Assembly (NCBI RefSeq): GCF_026914265.1
Contig: NC_069135.1
Location: forward strand, 38,955,946 to 39,019,945
Direction: 5' to 3'
Source of the DNA: Mya arenaria
Lineage: Eukaryota > Mollusca > Bivalvia > Myida > Myidae
DNA length: 64,000 nt
Shown here one piece after another: positions 1 through 12,175 of the stretch (positions are counted from its first letter, which is position 1; every line of letters begins with the position of its first letter). A program made the translations under genes and the position numbers. The notes under the pieces were generated by a model. The model was not told the origin of the DNA and made no database searches. It saw nothing but the letters and a program-made list of their open reading frames with translations.

Positions 1-24
1 ATCCAAAAATTGTTTAATTTTCAG

Positions 25-409
25 AAAACGGTATCTAATAATAAATAGTGCAATGCTATAAATAACAATAGCAAAAACAGAAAAGTAGCTGTGCTAGAAA
101 TATAATCGGAGATATATATATGTAGATTCACGTATACGAATTAAATACATAAGTTCACGTATATTTACCAGTTAGACAAGTTCACGTTTACATATCAATT
201 AGACAAGTTCACTTATAGGTACCAATTAGACAAGTTCACGTTAACGTATCAATTAGACAAGTTCACATATACAGATCAATAAGACAAAGTCACAAATACG
301 TATCAGTTTTACAGGTTCACCGTCTAGTGTCATTGACGTCAACGTCATTTCGAATAAGACGTAAGTACGGTCTGTGTCTCTACTGAAGTGTCTGTTGGGT
401 TTCGACATT
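25..409. repeat. 385-bp direct duplication, copy A, with 27-bp repeat core
   Basis: This block and 681-1065 align almost base for base, from AAAACGGTATCTAATAATAA at the left to GGGTTTCGACATT at the right. Inside it are about seven decayed units of the 27-bp 'caattagacaagttcacgta' repeat that also forms arrays at 13.7 and 23.5 kb. The spacer between the two copies (410-680) is unique and AT-rich. No coding potential seen. Confidence 0.85.
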
Positions 410-680
410 AGTGGACACTTCAATTGAATTTAATTGAATCAAAAGAAAACAGAAACACTGCAATATTATTATATTTACTTACATAAACATAAATTTTTAT
501 TTTGCTCTGGACATTTCAATTACTAAAGGAGGCAACAACTCTTGACTGATGAGCTGATTATCGCGCCTGACCAGTATATGACATAAATATACAGAACGAT
601 ATTATTAATAAATTTGATAAAATTCTTACCTAAGAATCATTTCTGCGAAAATATTTTGAAATCGGGCCTCTAACTAGGGG

Positions 681-1065
681 AAAACGGTATCTAATAATAA
701 ATAGTGCAATGCTATAAATAACAATAGCAAAAACAGAAAATTAGCTGTGTTAGAAATATAATCGGAGATATATATATGTAGATTCACGTATACAAATTAA
801 ATACATAAGTTCACGTATACTTACCAGTTAGACAAGTTCACGTTAACGTACCAATCTGACAAGTTCACGTATAGGTAACAATTAGACAAGTTCACGTATA
901 CGTACCAATTAGACAAGTTCACATATACATATCAACAATACAATTTCACATATACGTATCAGTTTTACAGGTTCACCGTCTAGTGTCATTGACGTCAACG
1001 TCATTTCAAATAAGACGTAAGTACGGTCTGTGTCTCTACTGAAGTGTCTGTTGGGTTTCGACATT
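681..1065. repeat. 385-bp direct duplication, copy B
   Basis: Second copy of the block at 25-409, with a few substitutions and the same left and right edges. It again carries the 27-bp repeat units and the conserved right part with TCATTGACGTCAACGTCATT, a palindrome-rich stretch containing two CRE-like TGACGT motifs. The same sharp edges in both copies suggest one recent tandem duplication with spacer. Confidence 0.85.
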
Positions 1066-2017
1066 GTGGCTTTAAACAGAGTCCTTGTAAATTGTTTGGC
1101 TATTGCGCAATTTCATTATTAATGAAAAGTTAAACCTTATCTTTTTCAGGTCAACGTTTGATAGAAGCAACGTATCCCACCACCTTAAACTACAAAGCAT
1201 AGTGTGTCTTAATGTTGGAATACCGGCATACACAAAATAAAAATAAAATATTTGCTATAATACCTTTCGACTACCTTGGTTGAGAAACTATTCTTCCCTT
1301 TGAACGTAATAATATATTGTAGAAATATGTCTTGTTAACGATTTACAATGGCTTTCTTTTTAAATGTCTTTAGATTGACCAAAAATAAAAACATATAAGT
1401 ATCTTCCATGATCGAGGGTGTAAGATAGGTTCATCCCGACCCGAGCGTAGGGTGTTTTGCGGAAACAAGGTTTACCGATCTTACACGAGCGGCTATGGTA
1501 GATGCTTTTCTCCTACCTCAGTTAAACAAAATTAAGTAAAAATGTATTTTTTGCTGGAATAATTTTGTGCGTAGTGAAAATAATTACCTATGGATATGTG
1601 ATAATTCGTGGTTGTCGTGCACATACGCGCAGTGATTCAGATTATGCTAATAGTCAAATCGGTCTTTATATAGTTCTGAGGAGAGTGAAGCATAATTTCT
1701 TGAATGGTGCGTGAAAACCTTTTATGGTGCCATTTGAAGCGAGAAATAATTAATTAACATTCTTAATATTGCCACAAGACAAGGTTTCCATGATGCTACA
1801 GACGACAGTCTTCAAAAAGGGAGGTAATTGTGTGATGACAATAAAATAGGAGTTCCATACGGGTACTTGCTTTATCTTCGCCCGTGGGGCATGATAATAA
1901 TTTCTAGCATGGTTAAACTTTTGGATCTACTTACCTGAGGTGAGAGAAAAGTATTTCAATTATATTATCTAAGACTAATTTTTGAGTCGTTTATAAAAAA
2001 GGTTAAGCACGGACGGC
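1066..2017. other. Gene-free stretch with a probable palindromic element (1400-1990)
   Basis: No supported gene. The sequence around 1499-1527 (ending CTCCTACCTCAGTTAAAC) reappears inverted around 1934-1953 (CTGAGGTGAGAGAAAAGTA), which suggests a decayed non-autonomous palindromic transposon of roughly 0.5 kb. Its family cannot be named from the sequence. Confidence 0.3.
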
Positions 2018-2203
2018 CATTGACTAGTGGTCACCTAAGTTTGTTGAAATCATATGTGCCCCACAACCAGGTCCTCCGTTTAAAAGGATTTTAGTATTAC
2101 CATTGACTAGTGGTCACCTAAGTTTTTGAAATCATGTTACTCGTGAATGTCCCCCATAGCCAGGTCATCAGGAAATCAGTTAAAAAGGGTTTAAGTTTAA
2201 ATG
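2018..2203. repeat. Two-copy 83-bp tandem repeat
   Basis: The unit beginning CATTGACTAGTGGTCACCTA occurs at 2018 and again at 2101. Each copy continues into a shared 'aaatcat...ccc..a.ccaggtc' segment. Non-coding. Confidence 0.7.
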
Positions 2204-2239
2204 ATGGTCCATTAATTAATGATCTGCGGTTGGTAATAT

Positions 2240-2312
2240 TATTGAGTTATCCCAGGGTCTGCACTTAAAGAGACAACATTACCTCACTGAGCTATATGAG
2301 AAATACCAATGT
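2240..2312 (-). mobile_element. Possible tRNA-like SINE head, decayed
   Basis: On the minus strand TATAGCTCAGTGAGG resembles a tRNA/SINE A box. About 35 bp on, the expected B box is only weakly matched. This could be a decayed SINE head or chance. From 2312 to 3214 I see no gene, only AT-rich sequence. Confidence 0.25.
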
Positions 2313-3559
2313 GTCCGTTAAAGTGACTCGCTCATGTTTTTGGACCAAAAAGTAGTTTTTCCAACACTTATTTTATCATTATTTTATTCTATGATATCGA
2401 AATTGCAAACGGTTATAGCATAAAAAGTATTTTAGTTTAAGTCGGGTTACAACCCACGCCGCTATAGTCAAGAAAAAACAACAGAAAACAGGCGGCTAGT
2501 GCACCAGGACTTCAACAATACTAGTGGAGATGTTGGCCTAATAAAGATACATTGATAGCATCACGTGATAATGTCAATCAACCAATCACGCAACACCGCA
2601 GCCGTAATTAATTTTCAATCGCGTTATTCACGTTAAAGAAAATTGTGGTCTTGATAGACGATTTTTGAGCTCATATCAACATTTGCTGAAGGGTTTCGGC
2701 TTTTGGTATTTTTCTTTTAACACTCTTCCAACACTTTATTTCGTAATTTTAAAAAGGGCATTTTACAAACCATGAGCGAGTTACTTTAACATTGTTTTCC
2801 AATATTCTATACATCGCGACTCTACCTTTAAGACGTAAGCCAGGGAAGGAATAAAACGGTACCATTTGAACGTCTTTGTTAAGGCGCTGTCGGTGAACAG
2901 ATTTGCGACATTCGCTCCCGAAGAGGAAACTACAACTAGGCTACCAGACTATTTTATGTAAATAGTAAATACATGTAACCTCAATTAAAGTCATAGAAGG
3001 TTGAAAATAGAATATTATCATTTATATATCTAATTTCTTTATGATATCATCGATAAATGAGCTATAATATGATAATATTCGTAAGTTATGTGCACCGCAG
3101 GTCGTAATAAAACCATATTATCAGTAGTTAAAGCTAGGTCAAATAATCATGGGATCAGATAGTTACAAAATGGACAAAGGGTTGTTGCGTTAAACATTCG
3201 GTAAAATTCTAAATATGACTTTAAATATTAAATCATCACTTCAGAGGGGCTGTGACTTCATACACGATTTTTCCTGCTCTCCGTGTGAAGAAAACGGATT
3301 TAACACCGAAGCTCACCATTATTGTACTCAATGCACAAAATATTACTGGCAAAACTGTGTTTCAAAACATAACGGAATATAACAGAAACACGCGGTACTC
3401 GGACGGAAGGACGTGAAGAAATGGGAGGCAGCCCCAGGGGTGGCGGACGCCCTGGAGAGATGCGGGATGCACCCCGGGGAGGCGCTGAAGCTGGTATGTG
3501 GTGACCATGACCATCTGTGCTGTTCTGTATGCGTTGCCATTGACCACATGTATGTATAA

Positions 3560-3766
3560 ATAATAACGTGGCAATCAATTCTCCAGTAGAAAAATCGCCA
3601 ATATATCATTTATATCATAATTATTATCTTTTTAATATGAAAACAAATCATACCCTTTTTGTGATTTTGATCATTTAAGTAGAATTAATTTTTTTAAATG
3701 CAATTAAATTTAAAAGAAAAAACTAATAGTTGTATCAACCTATATTGTGCGCGTTAAGACACTAAC
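3560..3766 (+). mobile_element. Relic of intronic MITE family C
   Basis: The intron end ATCAACCTATATTGTGCGCG (3736-3755) is the right terminal inverted repeat of a MITE seen whole in copy 2 at 18222-18498. The left terminus has decayed or been deleted here. Confidence 0.45.
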
Positions 3767-3787
3767 CGGTAAATAAGCTGTACTTAC

Positions 3788-4043
3788 CAGGGGCGGCTCA
3801 CGGATTTAACTTAAGAGGGGGCGTAACTCAGGGGTGTAGCCGGTTGGCTTGCGCAACACCCTCAGAACCGAAATTTAATTGGTTTAAAGTGTTGTCATGG
3901 GGTTTTGGTTTTCCGAAGAAAAGAATATCATTTTTTAGCCCGGAATGGTGCGTATTATATTATCTTTTAACCCCTACACAGCAATTAAGTAAACGTGGGC
4001 GATTTAAGAGGGGGTTGGGGGCGTCTCCCTGGAACCGCTAGTG
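3788..4043 (+). mobile_element. hAT-like MITE (family B) in the copy 1 intron
   Basis: A 256-bp insert beginning CAGGGGCGGCTCACGG and ending CCGCTAGTG. It aligns along its length with the inverse of 42284-42533 (CAGGGGCGGGTCCAAG...CCGCTAGTG). The matching intron of TRIM copy 2 (about 18520) lacks it, so it inserted after the duplication or was lost there. Termini starting CAGGGGCGG are typical of hAT elements. The flanks 'tacttac' and 'tgcttcc' could be a decayed target duplication. The small open frame inside is not a gene. Confidence 0.65.
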
Positions 4044-4154
4044 CTTCCTTGCGTCAAATTTAAAACATTTTCTTTCACATTTTCCCACATAAGCAAGGTC
4101 ACATGCAGTTTATGCAGACCTGATTACAACTGTTTTAAAACATTTTTGTTTCAG

Positions 4155-5508
4155 ACAATGTTCCAAAATCCATCCCATTCCAGATATAGCAAAAGGAATT
4201 CAGAGAAATATTGAGTTTCAACAAATTCCAAAGAAGATAGCTGATCTTCAAAAGCAATTCGAGCTGATGAAAGAAGCAAGAATGAAGAAAACAACATTTC
4301 TGAAAAAGACGCGGTCAGCCGTTTCTGATGAATTTAAAAACATACGTAAACATATCAACGAAATCCTTGACAAGATTGAGAAGACAACTTTACAGGACAT
4401 AGACGAAATGATAGCTGAACTAAAGAAAGATATCGAAACTTGTGATAAAATGACTATCGAATTGCAAAACATGATTGCCGCTTTTCAAACCGAAGCAAAG
4501 TCAAGCGAGCCAAAATCATATATTACGTACAGAAAGAGTCAGGATATGATTTCACAAGCAAACGTTCATGTTCGTGGCATATCAGCCATTGAGTGTTACA
4601 ATGTAGCATTTCATGCCAATATTCTTATAGAAGAACTTTTATTTTCAATAAAGACGTTCGAATCGATTGTTATTACCAAACTGCAAGAAGATCCCCTTTC
4701 CGATCCAAACCACGTCTTCAGTGTTGCAGAGTACAAGGAGTACAACGTGAAGATGAGAGACGACGAACATCAATGTGATATCAATGGCGTATGTGAAATG
4801 CCTAGTGGAGAGTTTGTCATAGCAGACAAGGGTAATTGTAAAGTGAAGATCATGGACAAGGAGTACAGGGTGCTCGACTACTGTGATGTCCCAAGGAAAC
4901 CATGGGACGTGTGCCACATCAACGGAAATGTAGTTGCCGTTTGTGTTGACGGTTATAATGCGTATACAGGAGCACTTTATTTCATTAATGCTACGGAAGG
5001 GAAACTCGTTACTACGCGGAAGTTAAGTTTCAACCATCGATGTTATGCCGCAGCTCATCATGGTGGCCAGCTCTACATCTCCTCCGGTAACGCACTTTAC
5101 GTCTACACGATGTCGGGACAGGAAGGTAAGAAACTGTACAAGGACAAGTCTGGTGGTACCACAGTGTGGAAATGTGCCATCAGTATCGACGGGAAGACAA
5201 TCTACATTACAAACGGCGATGCACATCAACTGATCACCCTGGACATCAACGGCAAAGTGCTGGCTTCTCTTACTGACCCTGACCTTAAAACCCCTAGCGG
5301 AGTGCACGTGACATCTGCTGGTCACGTGTTCGTCTGCTGCCGGGAAAGAGTGCTTCAGGTTGACAAAGACGAGAATAGGAAGTTGGCTACCCTGGCAAGG
5401 GAAGAAAACGGATTGTACGGACCACGTGATTTATTATTCAGCAGCCGCACTGTCTCCCTGATTGTCGGCGAATACAAAGACACACTTCTTGTTATCAAGT
5501 TAATTTAA
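4155..5508 (+). CDS. Exon 2 of TRIM-like copy 1: coiled coil plus NHL-type propeller, intact
   Basis: Open for 451 codons from the TTTCAG acceptor to TAA at 5506. The first in-frame ATGs suitable for an independent start are at 4267 (413 residues) and 4282. Residues 1-110 of the 413-aa form are Lys/Glu-rich and heptad-like (coiled coil). From about residue 140 (DPLSDPNHVFSVAEYKEYNV) the sequence has repeated blade motifs: GVCEMPSGEFVIADKGN, GGQLYISSGNALYVYT, ISIDGKTIYITNGDAHQL, GVHVTSAGHVFVC. These fit a six-bladed NHL/TolB-type propeller. This is the only one of the four copies with the whole exon unbroken, so it might be expressed from another first exon or as a B-box-less protein. That is inference. 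Confidence 0.75.
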
Positions 5509-6089
5509 TGCTATGAATGTTGATATGGTACTATCGAACTTGGATTTTTCTAATTGTTGTAAAATATATTGTAGTATGGCTATATATAATTGTCTTGTTT
5601 ACACCGCATGCTATAAGCAATACGGATATGATTCCAAAAGCTGCTTATGAATACTTCTATTTGATCATATTTTGGACAATTTATATCCAACACACTATGT
5701 GAAATATGTATGTACATTGCCTATTAACAAGCATATAAACGTTTTCTTTTCTTGTTATACTGTCTCCGTTTTATAAACTCATTAAAAAAGAGGCAAATAA
5801 ATGCTTTATCAAACTCGTTCTGGTGTCAATAAATACGTTGGCAATTATAACTTTCAGAACACCATCATAATGATAAAGGAAATTTCAATATAATGAAGAT
5901 TTACTTGTATGATTCACACACAATCAGGTGAATCGCAATAGAAAAATAATAAAACAATGTCTTACTTCAATGTCGGTGATAGGGTTTACGTGAACCATAC
6001 GAAAAAATATCTTTTGAAGAATGCATACTCGATTTTGAACGTATACTGAAATAAATGTTTGAACGATCGATTCTCAAGAACACAGGCAA
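5509..6089. other. 3' flank of TRIM-like copy 1
   Basis: No supported gene. Contains AATAAA at 5797-5802 and further poly(A)-signal-like motifs, then a stretch shared with the 3' flanks of copies 2 and 4 (around 5920-6070, 20155-20310 and 55300-55470), ending at the 45-bp array. Confidence 0.5.
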
Positions 6090-6700
6090 AAAGCATAACA
6101 TCGATTTCACGTATAACATCGACATTCTCGGTTAGATTCAGACTTACATCTCACGTAAAACATCGACAGTCTATGTAAGATTGAGACTGACATCTCACGT
6201 TTTACATCGACAGTCTCGGTTAGATTGGCACTTACATCTCATGTTAAACATCAACAGTCTCAACTGGAATGAGACTTACATCTCACATACTAGCAAAACA
6301 TTGACAAACCGGTTTGATTAAGACTTATATCTAACGTGTTACATCGACAGCCTCCGTAAGATTGAGACTTACATCCCGCGTAAACCATATATAGTCTCGG
6401 TTAAGTTGAGACTAACATCACAATAACACATGTTTTATGAACAGTCTCGGTGAGTTTGAGAGTTATTGCCTCCGTTTAATATCGACAGTCTCGGTTAGGT
6501 TGAGACTATCATCACACGTGTAGCATCGAAAATCTCGATTAATTTGAGACTTACATCCTAAGTGTTACATTGACAGTCTCCGTTGGACTGGGACTTACAT
6601 ATAACGTGTTACATCTACAGTTTTGGTAAGATTGAAACCTTCACCCCACATATAAAATCGTCAGTTTAAGCTGGAATGCGACTGCTGATTTAGTAAAATG
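6090..6700. repeat. 45-bp minisatellite after TRIM-like copy 1
   Basis: About 13 diverged units, consensus ACATCGACAGTCTCGGTTAG followed by ATTGAGACTTACATCTCACGT. Each unit holds a dyad AGTCTC...GAGACT. The same array type follows copy 2 (20325-20720), copy 3 (50105-52945) and copy 4 (55485-56130), so it is part of the duplicated segment. Confidence 0.85.
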
Positions 6701-6934
6701 GTAGGTGCATTTCAGTCCAGTATGAACCATAACTAAAGTGTTTTTGATACAAAAGGCTAAACGGTGAGAACTAAAACACTATGATGAAACAATCACAAAC
6801 ATAATATGTTAAGAACAATATTGTCGTTAGAAATGAAACCTATCATTTACTTAAGATAGATCATTATTTTTCCTGTTTTTAAAATAATGTGGTGTTATTT
6901 ATTTTAGCTGAAACCGTACACAAGCTTTTATTTA

Positions 6935-7112
6935 AGGGACACCTGATTCCAGGAAAGAACAAATAATTTCAGGAGGGTGCACATGATTTCAGGAAGGGAC
7001 ATCTGATTCCAGAAAGGGACACATGATTCCAGGAGGGGGCACCTGGCTCCAAGAAGGGACACCTGATTTTAGGAGGGGGCATATGATATTAGGAAGGGAC
7101 ACCTGTTTTCTG
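6935..7112. repeat. About 21-bp tandem repeat (GGGACACCTGATTCCAGGA)
   Basis: About eight imperfect units of 'gggacacctgattccaggaa' with alternating GGGAC and GGGGC starts. The homologous flank of copy 2 (about 20985) lacks them, so the array arose after the duplication or was lost there. The short open frame across it is a by-product of the period. Confidence 0.7.
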
Positions 7113-7329
7113 GAAAACACAGAAAAACAAGCAAACAAAACAAAATTAAAGCCAACAGGTACGTTCAATGTATTGTATTCATATACAGGCGCAACGCGGT
7201 ATTTTGGACTATGCCATTTTCGTAAATGAATAATTATTTGTTCTTAGTTTTAAGAATCATTCCTGAAAAATTCAAGCTTTAATTTCATTTATATTATTTT
7301 ACCTTTAATTATTTATTTCATAGCTTCAA

Positions 7330-7570
7330 TCTCACTGAGTGACCGTTGCGACTTCTTTTTTGTTCGCCTTGGAATAAACCATTTTTTGCGTGAACATCTG
7401 AACACCAGTAATAAAAGACTACTGAATAAAGATCAATTAACAATTTTTCTTATTTACATTAAAAACGTCTTATGCCGAAATATTCATTATACTTAAAGCG
7501 TTAGTAACGCTTTTAGCCATAAACCATTAATTTTCGAACGAACACGTAACGCGATGGTATTCATTATACA
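7330..7570. mobile_element. Degenerate palindromic MITE family A
   Basis: Matches internal parts of the whole element at 40892-41234: CTTGGAATAAACCATTTTTTGC, the central GCGTTAGTAACGC palindrome, and CATAAACCATTAATTTTCGAACG. The termini are lost. The homologous region of copy 2 has the right half at 21202-21300. From 7570 to 8635 I see only AT-rich flank shared in part with 21300-22000. Confidence 0.5.
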
Positions 7571-8635
7571 ATTTAAGTCAATCTTACAGCCATACATCAT
7601 TGATTCCATTCACTGTATAGGTCCGTTATTAAAACCGAACAATCCGATTAGATACATCGTTCTAAGATCCAATTAAGACCAGTATAAATATCACCCCTGG
7701 GGCGGTACTCATAAAACCTCCTAAGTCATTTCCAACTTAAATCACTTTCCTAATTTAAGAATCTCTTTAGTGATATGAAATAAAAACGAAGAATTTCCAG
7801 AATTCATTATTTTATTGAACATTATTAAAAATCAACATTCTTTAGTGTTATAAACACTAATAAATTTATATGAAATTGAAAATATTAAGAAATCAACTTA
7901 AGTTAGGAAATGACTGATTTCAACAGATTATGGTCATTCTCTGGCTTAAAATAACAAACCCTCCTTCTCTCACGACCCTGCTTTAACATGTATAACGTAT
8001 ACATTACAACTCGACATGTATTTATTTTAAACTGATGCTGGGTAAACAACTGATAAATCTAAATATCCGAAACTAGATTATTAAACAATGGTTGCATTAA
8101 TCAGTAAACATACGCGTAGATTTGATCTGACAAGTATGTATATGTCATAAAGTCACATTGAATCACATTCAATTAGTTCGAGATTTATGTTTAAGCAACA
8201 TGTTCTCATCGCCTGTTTAAATTTATGAACACATTTGAAATCACACGTGTTGACAGTAAGACGTGGTGTGGTTTTCAGGTACTATTTTGTGTTCAAAAAC
8301 ATATAAGATGAATTTTGTTTGTAAAGTTTTATCTTTTTTGCTTACTTTTAATTTAGTTTTTTGGCTATTAGCTTTTAAAGCTGTTTCTTCTACCAATGAA
8401 CAAGCAATAACAACTTGTTTTAGTTAACAAATGGCAATGCAGGGAAAATCAATATAGCAACCTAAAATTTAACTTCTATCATGTTTAAAAGCACACATGA
8501 ATTATAGATATCAGATTAAGACATTATCTTTCGTTTCAGTTTTGTTTTCATATATCATTTACACAGGTAACTATAATTGACATGTTTTACTTGTAGGCCA
8601 ATGTAAATTAATAACTAGATTTGTATCCATTTTTT

Positions 8636-8925
8636 TTCTAAATTGGGGCGTGGGTGATTTTTTTCTTTGATGACTGTTTCACTGTTGAATATGAGTTCAT
8701 GCTCTTTCTTTTTGCATAAGGGACTATACACATGTTTTTTAGACCAACAAGGAACACGACCGTAACACATCGACACCGTAGGTATGAATTAACGCCGTTC
8801 CTGTACAGTACAGGACCGATAAACAAATTCAGACTCTAGTTCAATATCTTATTCGAATCAATAAAATTTATGGGGCGGCGGCAAAGAGAGGGGGATGAAA
8901 ATCTAGAAATTAATTTTTAGTCGCC
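8636..8925 (+). repeat. Dispersed repeat E, forward copy
   Basis: About 290 bp that recurs inverted at 25515-25830. Shared blocks include ATGACTGTTTCA, ACATCGACACCG, GTATGAATTAACGCCGTTCC, GGACCGATA and GGGGATGA.AATCTAGA. It is absent at the equivalent place after copy 2, so it is a mobile or dispersed element of unknown class. The minus-strand open frame (8638-8826) is not supported as a gene. Confidence 0.55.
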
Positions 8926-8974
8926 TTATAATGTTTTAATCTGTTGAGAAATTTTGCTTTTAAAGTTGCTTTTA

Positions 8975-9090
8975 GTCAGCCAATGAAAACCCGATGTTTA
9001 AAAGTCAGCCAATGAAAACCCGATGTTTAAAAGTCAGCCAATGAAAACCCGATGTTTAAAGGTCAGCCAATGAAAACCCGATGTTTAAAG
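8975..9090. repeat. 29-bp tandem repeat, four near-perfect copies
   Basis: Units start at 8975, 9004, 9033 and 9062 and read GTCAGCCAATGAAAACCCGA then TGTTTAAAA, with almost no divergence, so the expansion is recent. Each unit contains a CCAAT motif. The matching region after copy 2 (about 22440) has no such expansion. From 9090 to 9990 I see no gene. Confidence 0.85.
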
Positions 9091-9992
9091 GCTTTGATAT
9101 TCTGCTCTGAATCACAAATACTTGTGTTAACAATTTTGCTTTTGTTTTAAATGAATTATACACATTTCAGTCAAAGGCGTTCTGGTATACTTTTGGAAGA
9201 GTCGTGACAACTATATACTTCCATTATAATTTGTTTAGTGAAAACAAAATGAAAAATAGAAATGTCAGCAGTGTAGGTAAATATGATTTTTAAAACGTGT
9301 TCCATGTATTTACGACAAAGTGTCGTGAATCTACTAAATATCGCTTTATAAGGGACCAGACACCAGATGGTTCCCAAATCAGCAAATACAATATATCCTC
9401 AAAACAAGAAAAGAATTGTCAATACGAGCATAATTGTTTCCCAGTTTATATTGTGTTTTATATTTTACATGTGAAAGTCACGTGATAAGTACAGATACAT
9501 ATACTGATGTTATTTTTAAATTTACTTTTAGATACGTAGACAAACGCATTACAGTTTGAATTGAAAAAATACGCTAAGGCCTCACCAAATTAATAACTTG
9601 TTCATCGGATTTCCCGCACCTATTTCTTCAGAAAAGCAAAAATAAAAAAAAATATTTTTATTTTTTTATCACTTGCGCCCGCACCATCTAAAAACAGTCA
9701 TTTTTTACGAGCGCTAATTTCTTTAGTAGAATGTAGCCTTTTCCATTATAACCGCGTTTTTTTTCGATCGTAATAATTTTCAAAACACCGGCTAGTCTCA
9801 ATCATGCAGCCGCTCGAATTAGAGTCAATGAACGATATAGACCCAGATGTAATCGTATTGATGATCGAGACTAAATTGTTACATGAAAACATCTATTTCA
9901 CTTCCTGATTCTTGAAAAATACGTGAATAAATGACAATTCTACCACCATTTAAAGTTTGAATAAATTTTGGACAAATGTGTTTGTTTTAATT

Positions 9993-10541
9993 TGGCTCCC
10001 GCTAAAAGTAAACGTATACATACTGGGCAAGAAGTGTTGAATTTCATCGTGAATGACAGTGATTATCCAAAGTTTGAATTTGATTCGGACATGTCTGACG
10101 GGAATTCGGATGACCGTTAAAGTGAAAAGACAGTTTCCAATCGGTGTGTATTTTTAACCTCTTTTGTTGTTTTTCTGTTAACAAAGCAAATATGATGTAT
10201 TTTTTTGTATTATTTTTTTCCTTCAAAAATAAACATTTAATGATTTATGCATGTTTGTTATTATTCTGCTACAGATCAAAGTATAGTGTTTATTTAATGC
10301 ATATGCAATGCATGTCAAATACAGTAATAGAAAATAAAGTTTGGCTAAGAAACGAGCACCACTTTTCTTGTGTTATCATCAAATTGTTTCAGTAATGCAT
10401 AATACACTATACTACAATGAAAAATTATGTATAATATTGCTTTTTAAAATTTCAGATTCCTCCGATGCAGCGGATCATAAAATTCCTGTCCCCTTGAGGC
10501 AACGAGGGCGTGCTCGTGGTGGAGGCCTTGGTCGCCGATGA
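9993..10541 (+). pseudogene. Possible piggyBac-like N-terminal relic in two pieces
   Basis: Piece 1 (about 9993-10120) reads APAKSKRIHTGQEVLNFIV then an acidic stretch (DSDYPKFEFDSDMSDG) to a TAA. Piece 2 (10456-10541), after a TTTCAG acceptor-like site, reads DSSDAADHKIPVPLRQRGRA then RGGGLGRR and a TGA. A basic head, an acidic Asp/Ser block and an RG-rich tail resemble N-termini of animal piggyBac transposases. No catalytic core is present. It could equally be a fragment of a host exon. Confidence 0.25.
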
Positions 10542-10544
10542 GTC

Positions 10545-12040
10545 AATGTTCGTGGACAGTATGATGACGCTAAAAATTAACTGGCATTTCTATGTGCTTC
10601 ATGCCATCCCATGAGTTTTACCATTCACCATGTGTGATTGGAAAAAGGTATTAATCACACTTTGTGTTTCGAATAAATGTTTGTATATTTTTTTATGTTC
10701 ATGTGTATATTTAAACTATATATGGAAACCATCCAAATGTTAAATATTTATGCTGATTGTTTTTTGTCTATGAAAGGAATATTGCATATCTTTGTATTTT
10801 CTTGAAATATGTTTTGCTATATATGAAAATTGACACAATCAGTATTTGCAGTACAAAAGAAAGAAAAGACTTAGTGTCTTTGGTATTTATGTTTATGTTT
10901 TCTATTACTTGTCTAAATTTGAAAAAGATAACTCAAAATATAAGGAAATTCTGCAAGTTTAAAAAAGTTACGCGTTAATTTCTGAGAAAGCCTAAAATAA
11001 ATCTGGTGCTGGCTGGAATTTTCTGTGACATATTTGGTGCTGAAATGCTTTACAATATGGTTTTGAGTTCTCTCATTTAATAAATAGTTGAAAGAAATAC
11101 ATTGCTTGATCTCAAATAACATTTGTTTGATCTCAAAACTAATATTTGTATAGAAATATCTTTTAGGGTTATCATTCTTTAACGGGATGTTATCCTTGTA
11201 CTGTTTACAATATCATTGTTTAGTAAATAAGTTAATACAATGTTAGCATAAGTGAGCTAAATGGCTATATATATGTGTTCGCTCTTCGCTCGCTCCTCTT
11301 TTTTGTTAAATGCAAAACAAATATTTTTATTATCATTTCGCTTGCTCGCCCCATTATTTTTTGGAAAAAATACGATGAACAAGTTATCAATTTGGTGAGG
11401 CCTAAAATTGCGAAAGCTACATGTGTCGTTAGTTATGTAATACATAAGCAAGTAAAATTCAATGCGTTGTACACAACATAATAACTTTTATGTAACTTTT
11501 TGACAATTTTCTTTTTTCTTGCAAATTGTATCATCTGATGCCATGTCACTTTAAGAGGACGTTACTACGGCCAACATAACTTGTGTCTTTAAACAGTTTT
11601 TTTTAATGTTCAACCACTAGATATTTCCCTATATACTTCATTGTAGTACATGTAATAAAAATTTCACAATGCATTAGATTGTCAATATTGGGATATATGA
11701 CTATACAATAAGTAAGTTCAAATAACCTGTCATGATCAAATACTTTCTTATTTAAGATAAGCGTTAGTCATCTAAAGGTATGGTTATGTGGATGACAGTG
11801 TCTTGAAACGGTGATTTTCCCCGGACATTTCGCTTGATATTTTTATGGATGTAGTGCAGTGTTATTTATTTTTCACTGCACTTCAAATAAGGCAAAAAAA
11901 CAAACTATTGCGTGGATAGGGTTACATCTTGTCCAGAAAAGAAAGTTAAAGAGGGTTTTTATTATGCGGCTTAATATTAGAACTTTAGTGTCAATATTGG
12001 GGAATGGTGTAAAAAGCTTTTAAAAACTACAAAACATATT
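10545..12040. other. AT-rich gene-free stretch
   Basis: No supported gene. The right part (about 11545-11880) matches 22860-23150 after copy 2, including 'acgtTACTACGGCCAACAT', 'CCTGTCATGATCAAATACTT' and 'GCAGTGTTATTTATTTTTCA'. The duplicated segment therefore reaches at least to 11.88 kb. Confidence 0.6.
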
Positions 12041-12044
12041 GACA

Positions 12045-12175
12045 AACACATATGCACACATGCATACACACGCACACGCACACAAACACTAACATTCCAC
12101 GAAAGCACACACACACACCCCACAAACACACACACGCACGTACGCACGCACGCACGCACACACACACACACACAT
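12045..12175. repeat. (CA)n-rich microsatellite
   Basis: Interrupted CACA/CGCA simple repeat. The minus-strand open frame rich in Val/Cys is an artefact of it. Confidence 0.9.

Larger units (their letters stand above)
3215..5508 (+). pseudogene. TRIM-like B-box/coiled-coil/NHL gene, copy 1 (B-box exon broken)
   Basis: Two-exon gene model. Exon 1 (3215-3548) encodes a B-box pair: CSPC...HHYCTQC...NC and C.MH...C.DHDHLCC.VC...DH. Exon 2 (4155-5508) encodes a coiled coil and a C-terminal beta-propeller. The intron has a CAT|GTATGT donor and a TTTCAG acceptor, phase 2, matching copy 2. Exon 1 has an in-frame TAA at 3380-3382 (codon 56) where copy 2 has TAT (Tyr). One zinc ligand is also lost: YYWQNC instead of YYCQNC. 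The full-length protein therefore cannot be made from this start. TRIM proteins of this layout without a RING are common in bivalves, and their function is mostly untested. A hAT-like MITE sits in the intron. Confidence 0.8.

Noticed and set aside
3844-4041. 65-aa open frame in the copy 1 intron
   Set aside because: Lies wholly inside a non-autonomous MITE and is not conserved in the second copy at 42.3 kb.
4248-5325. Minus-strand frames opposite the TRIM-like exon
   Set aside because: Shadows of the conserved plus-strand coding sequence, repeated at the same place in copies 2 and 4.
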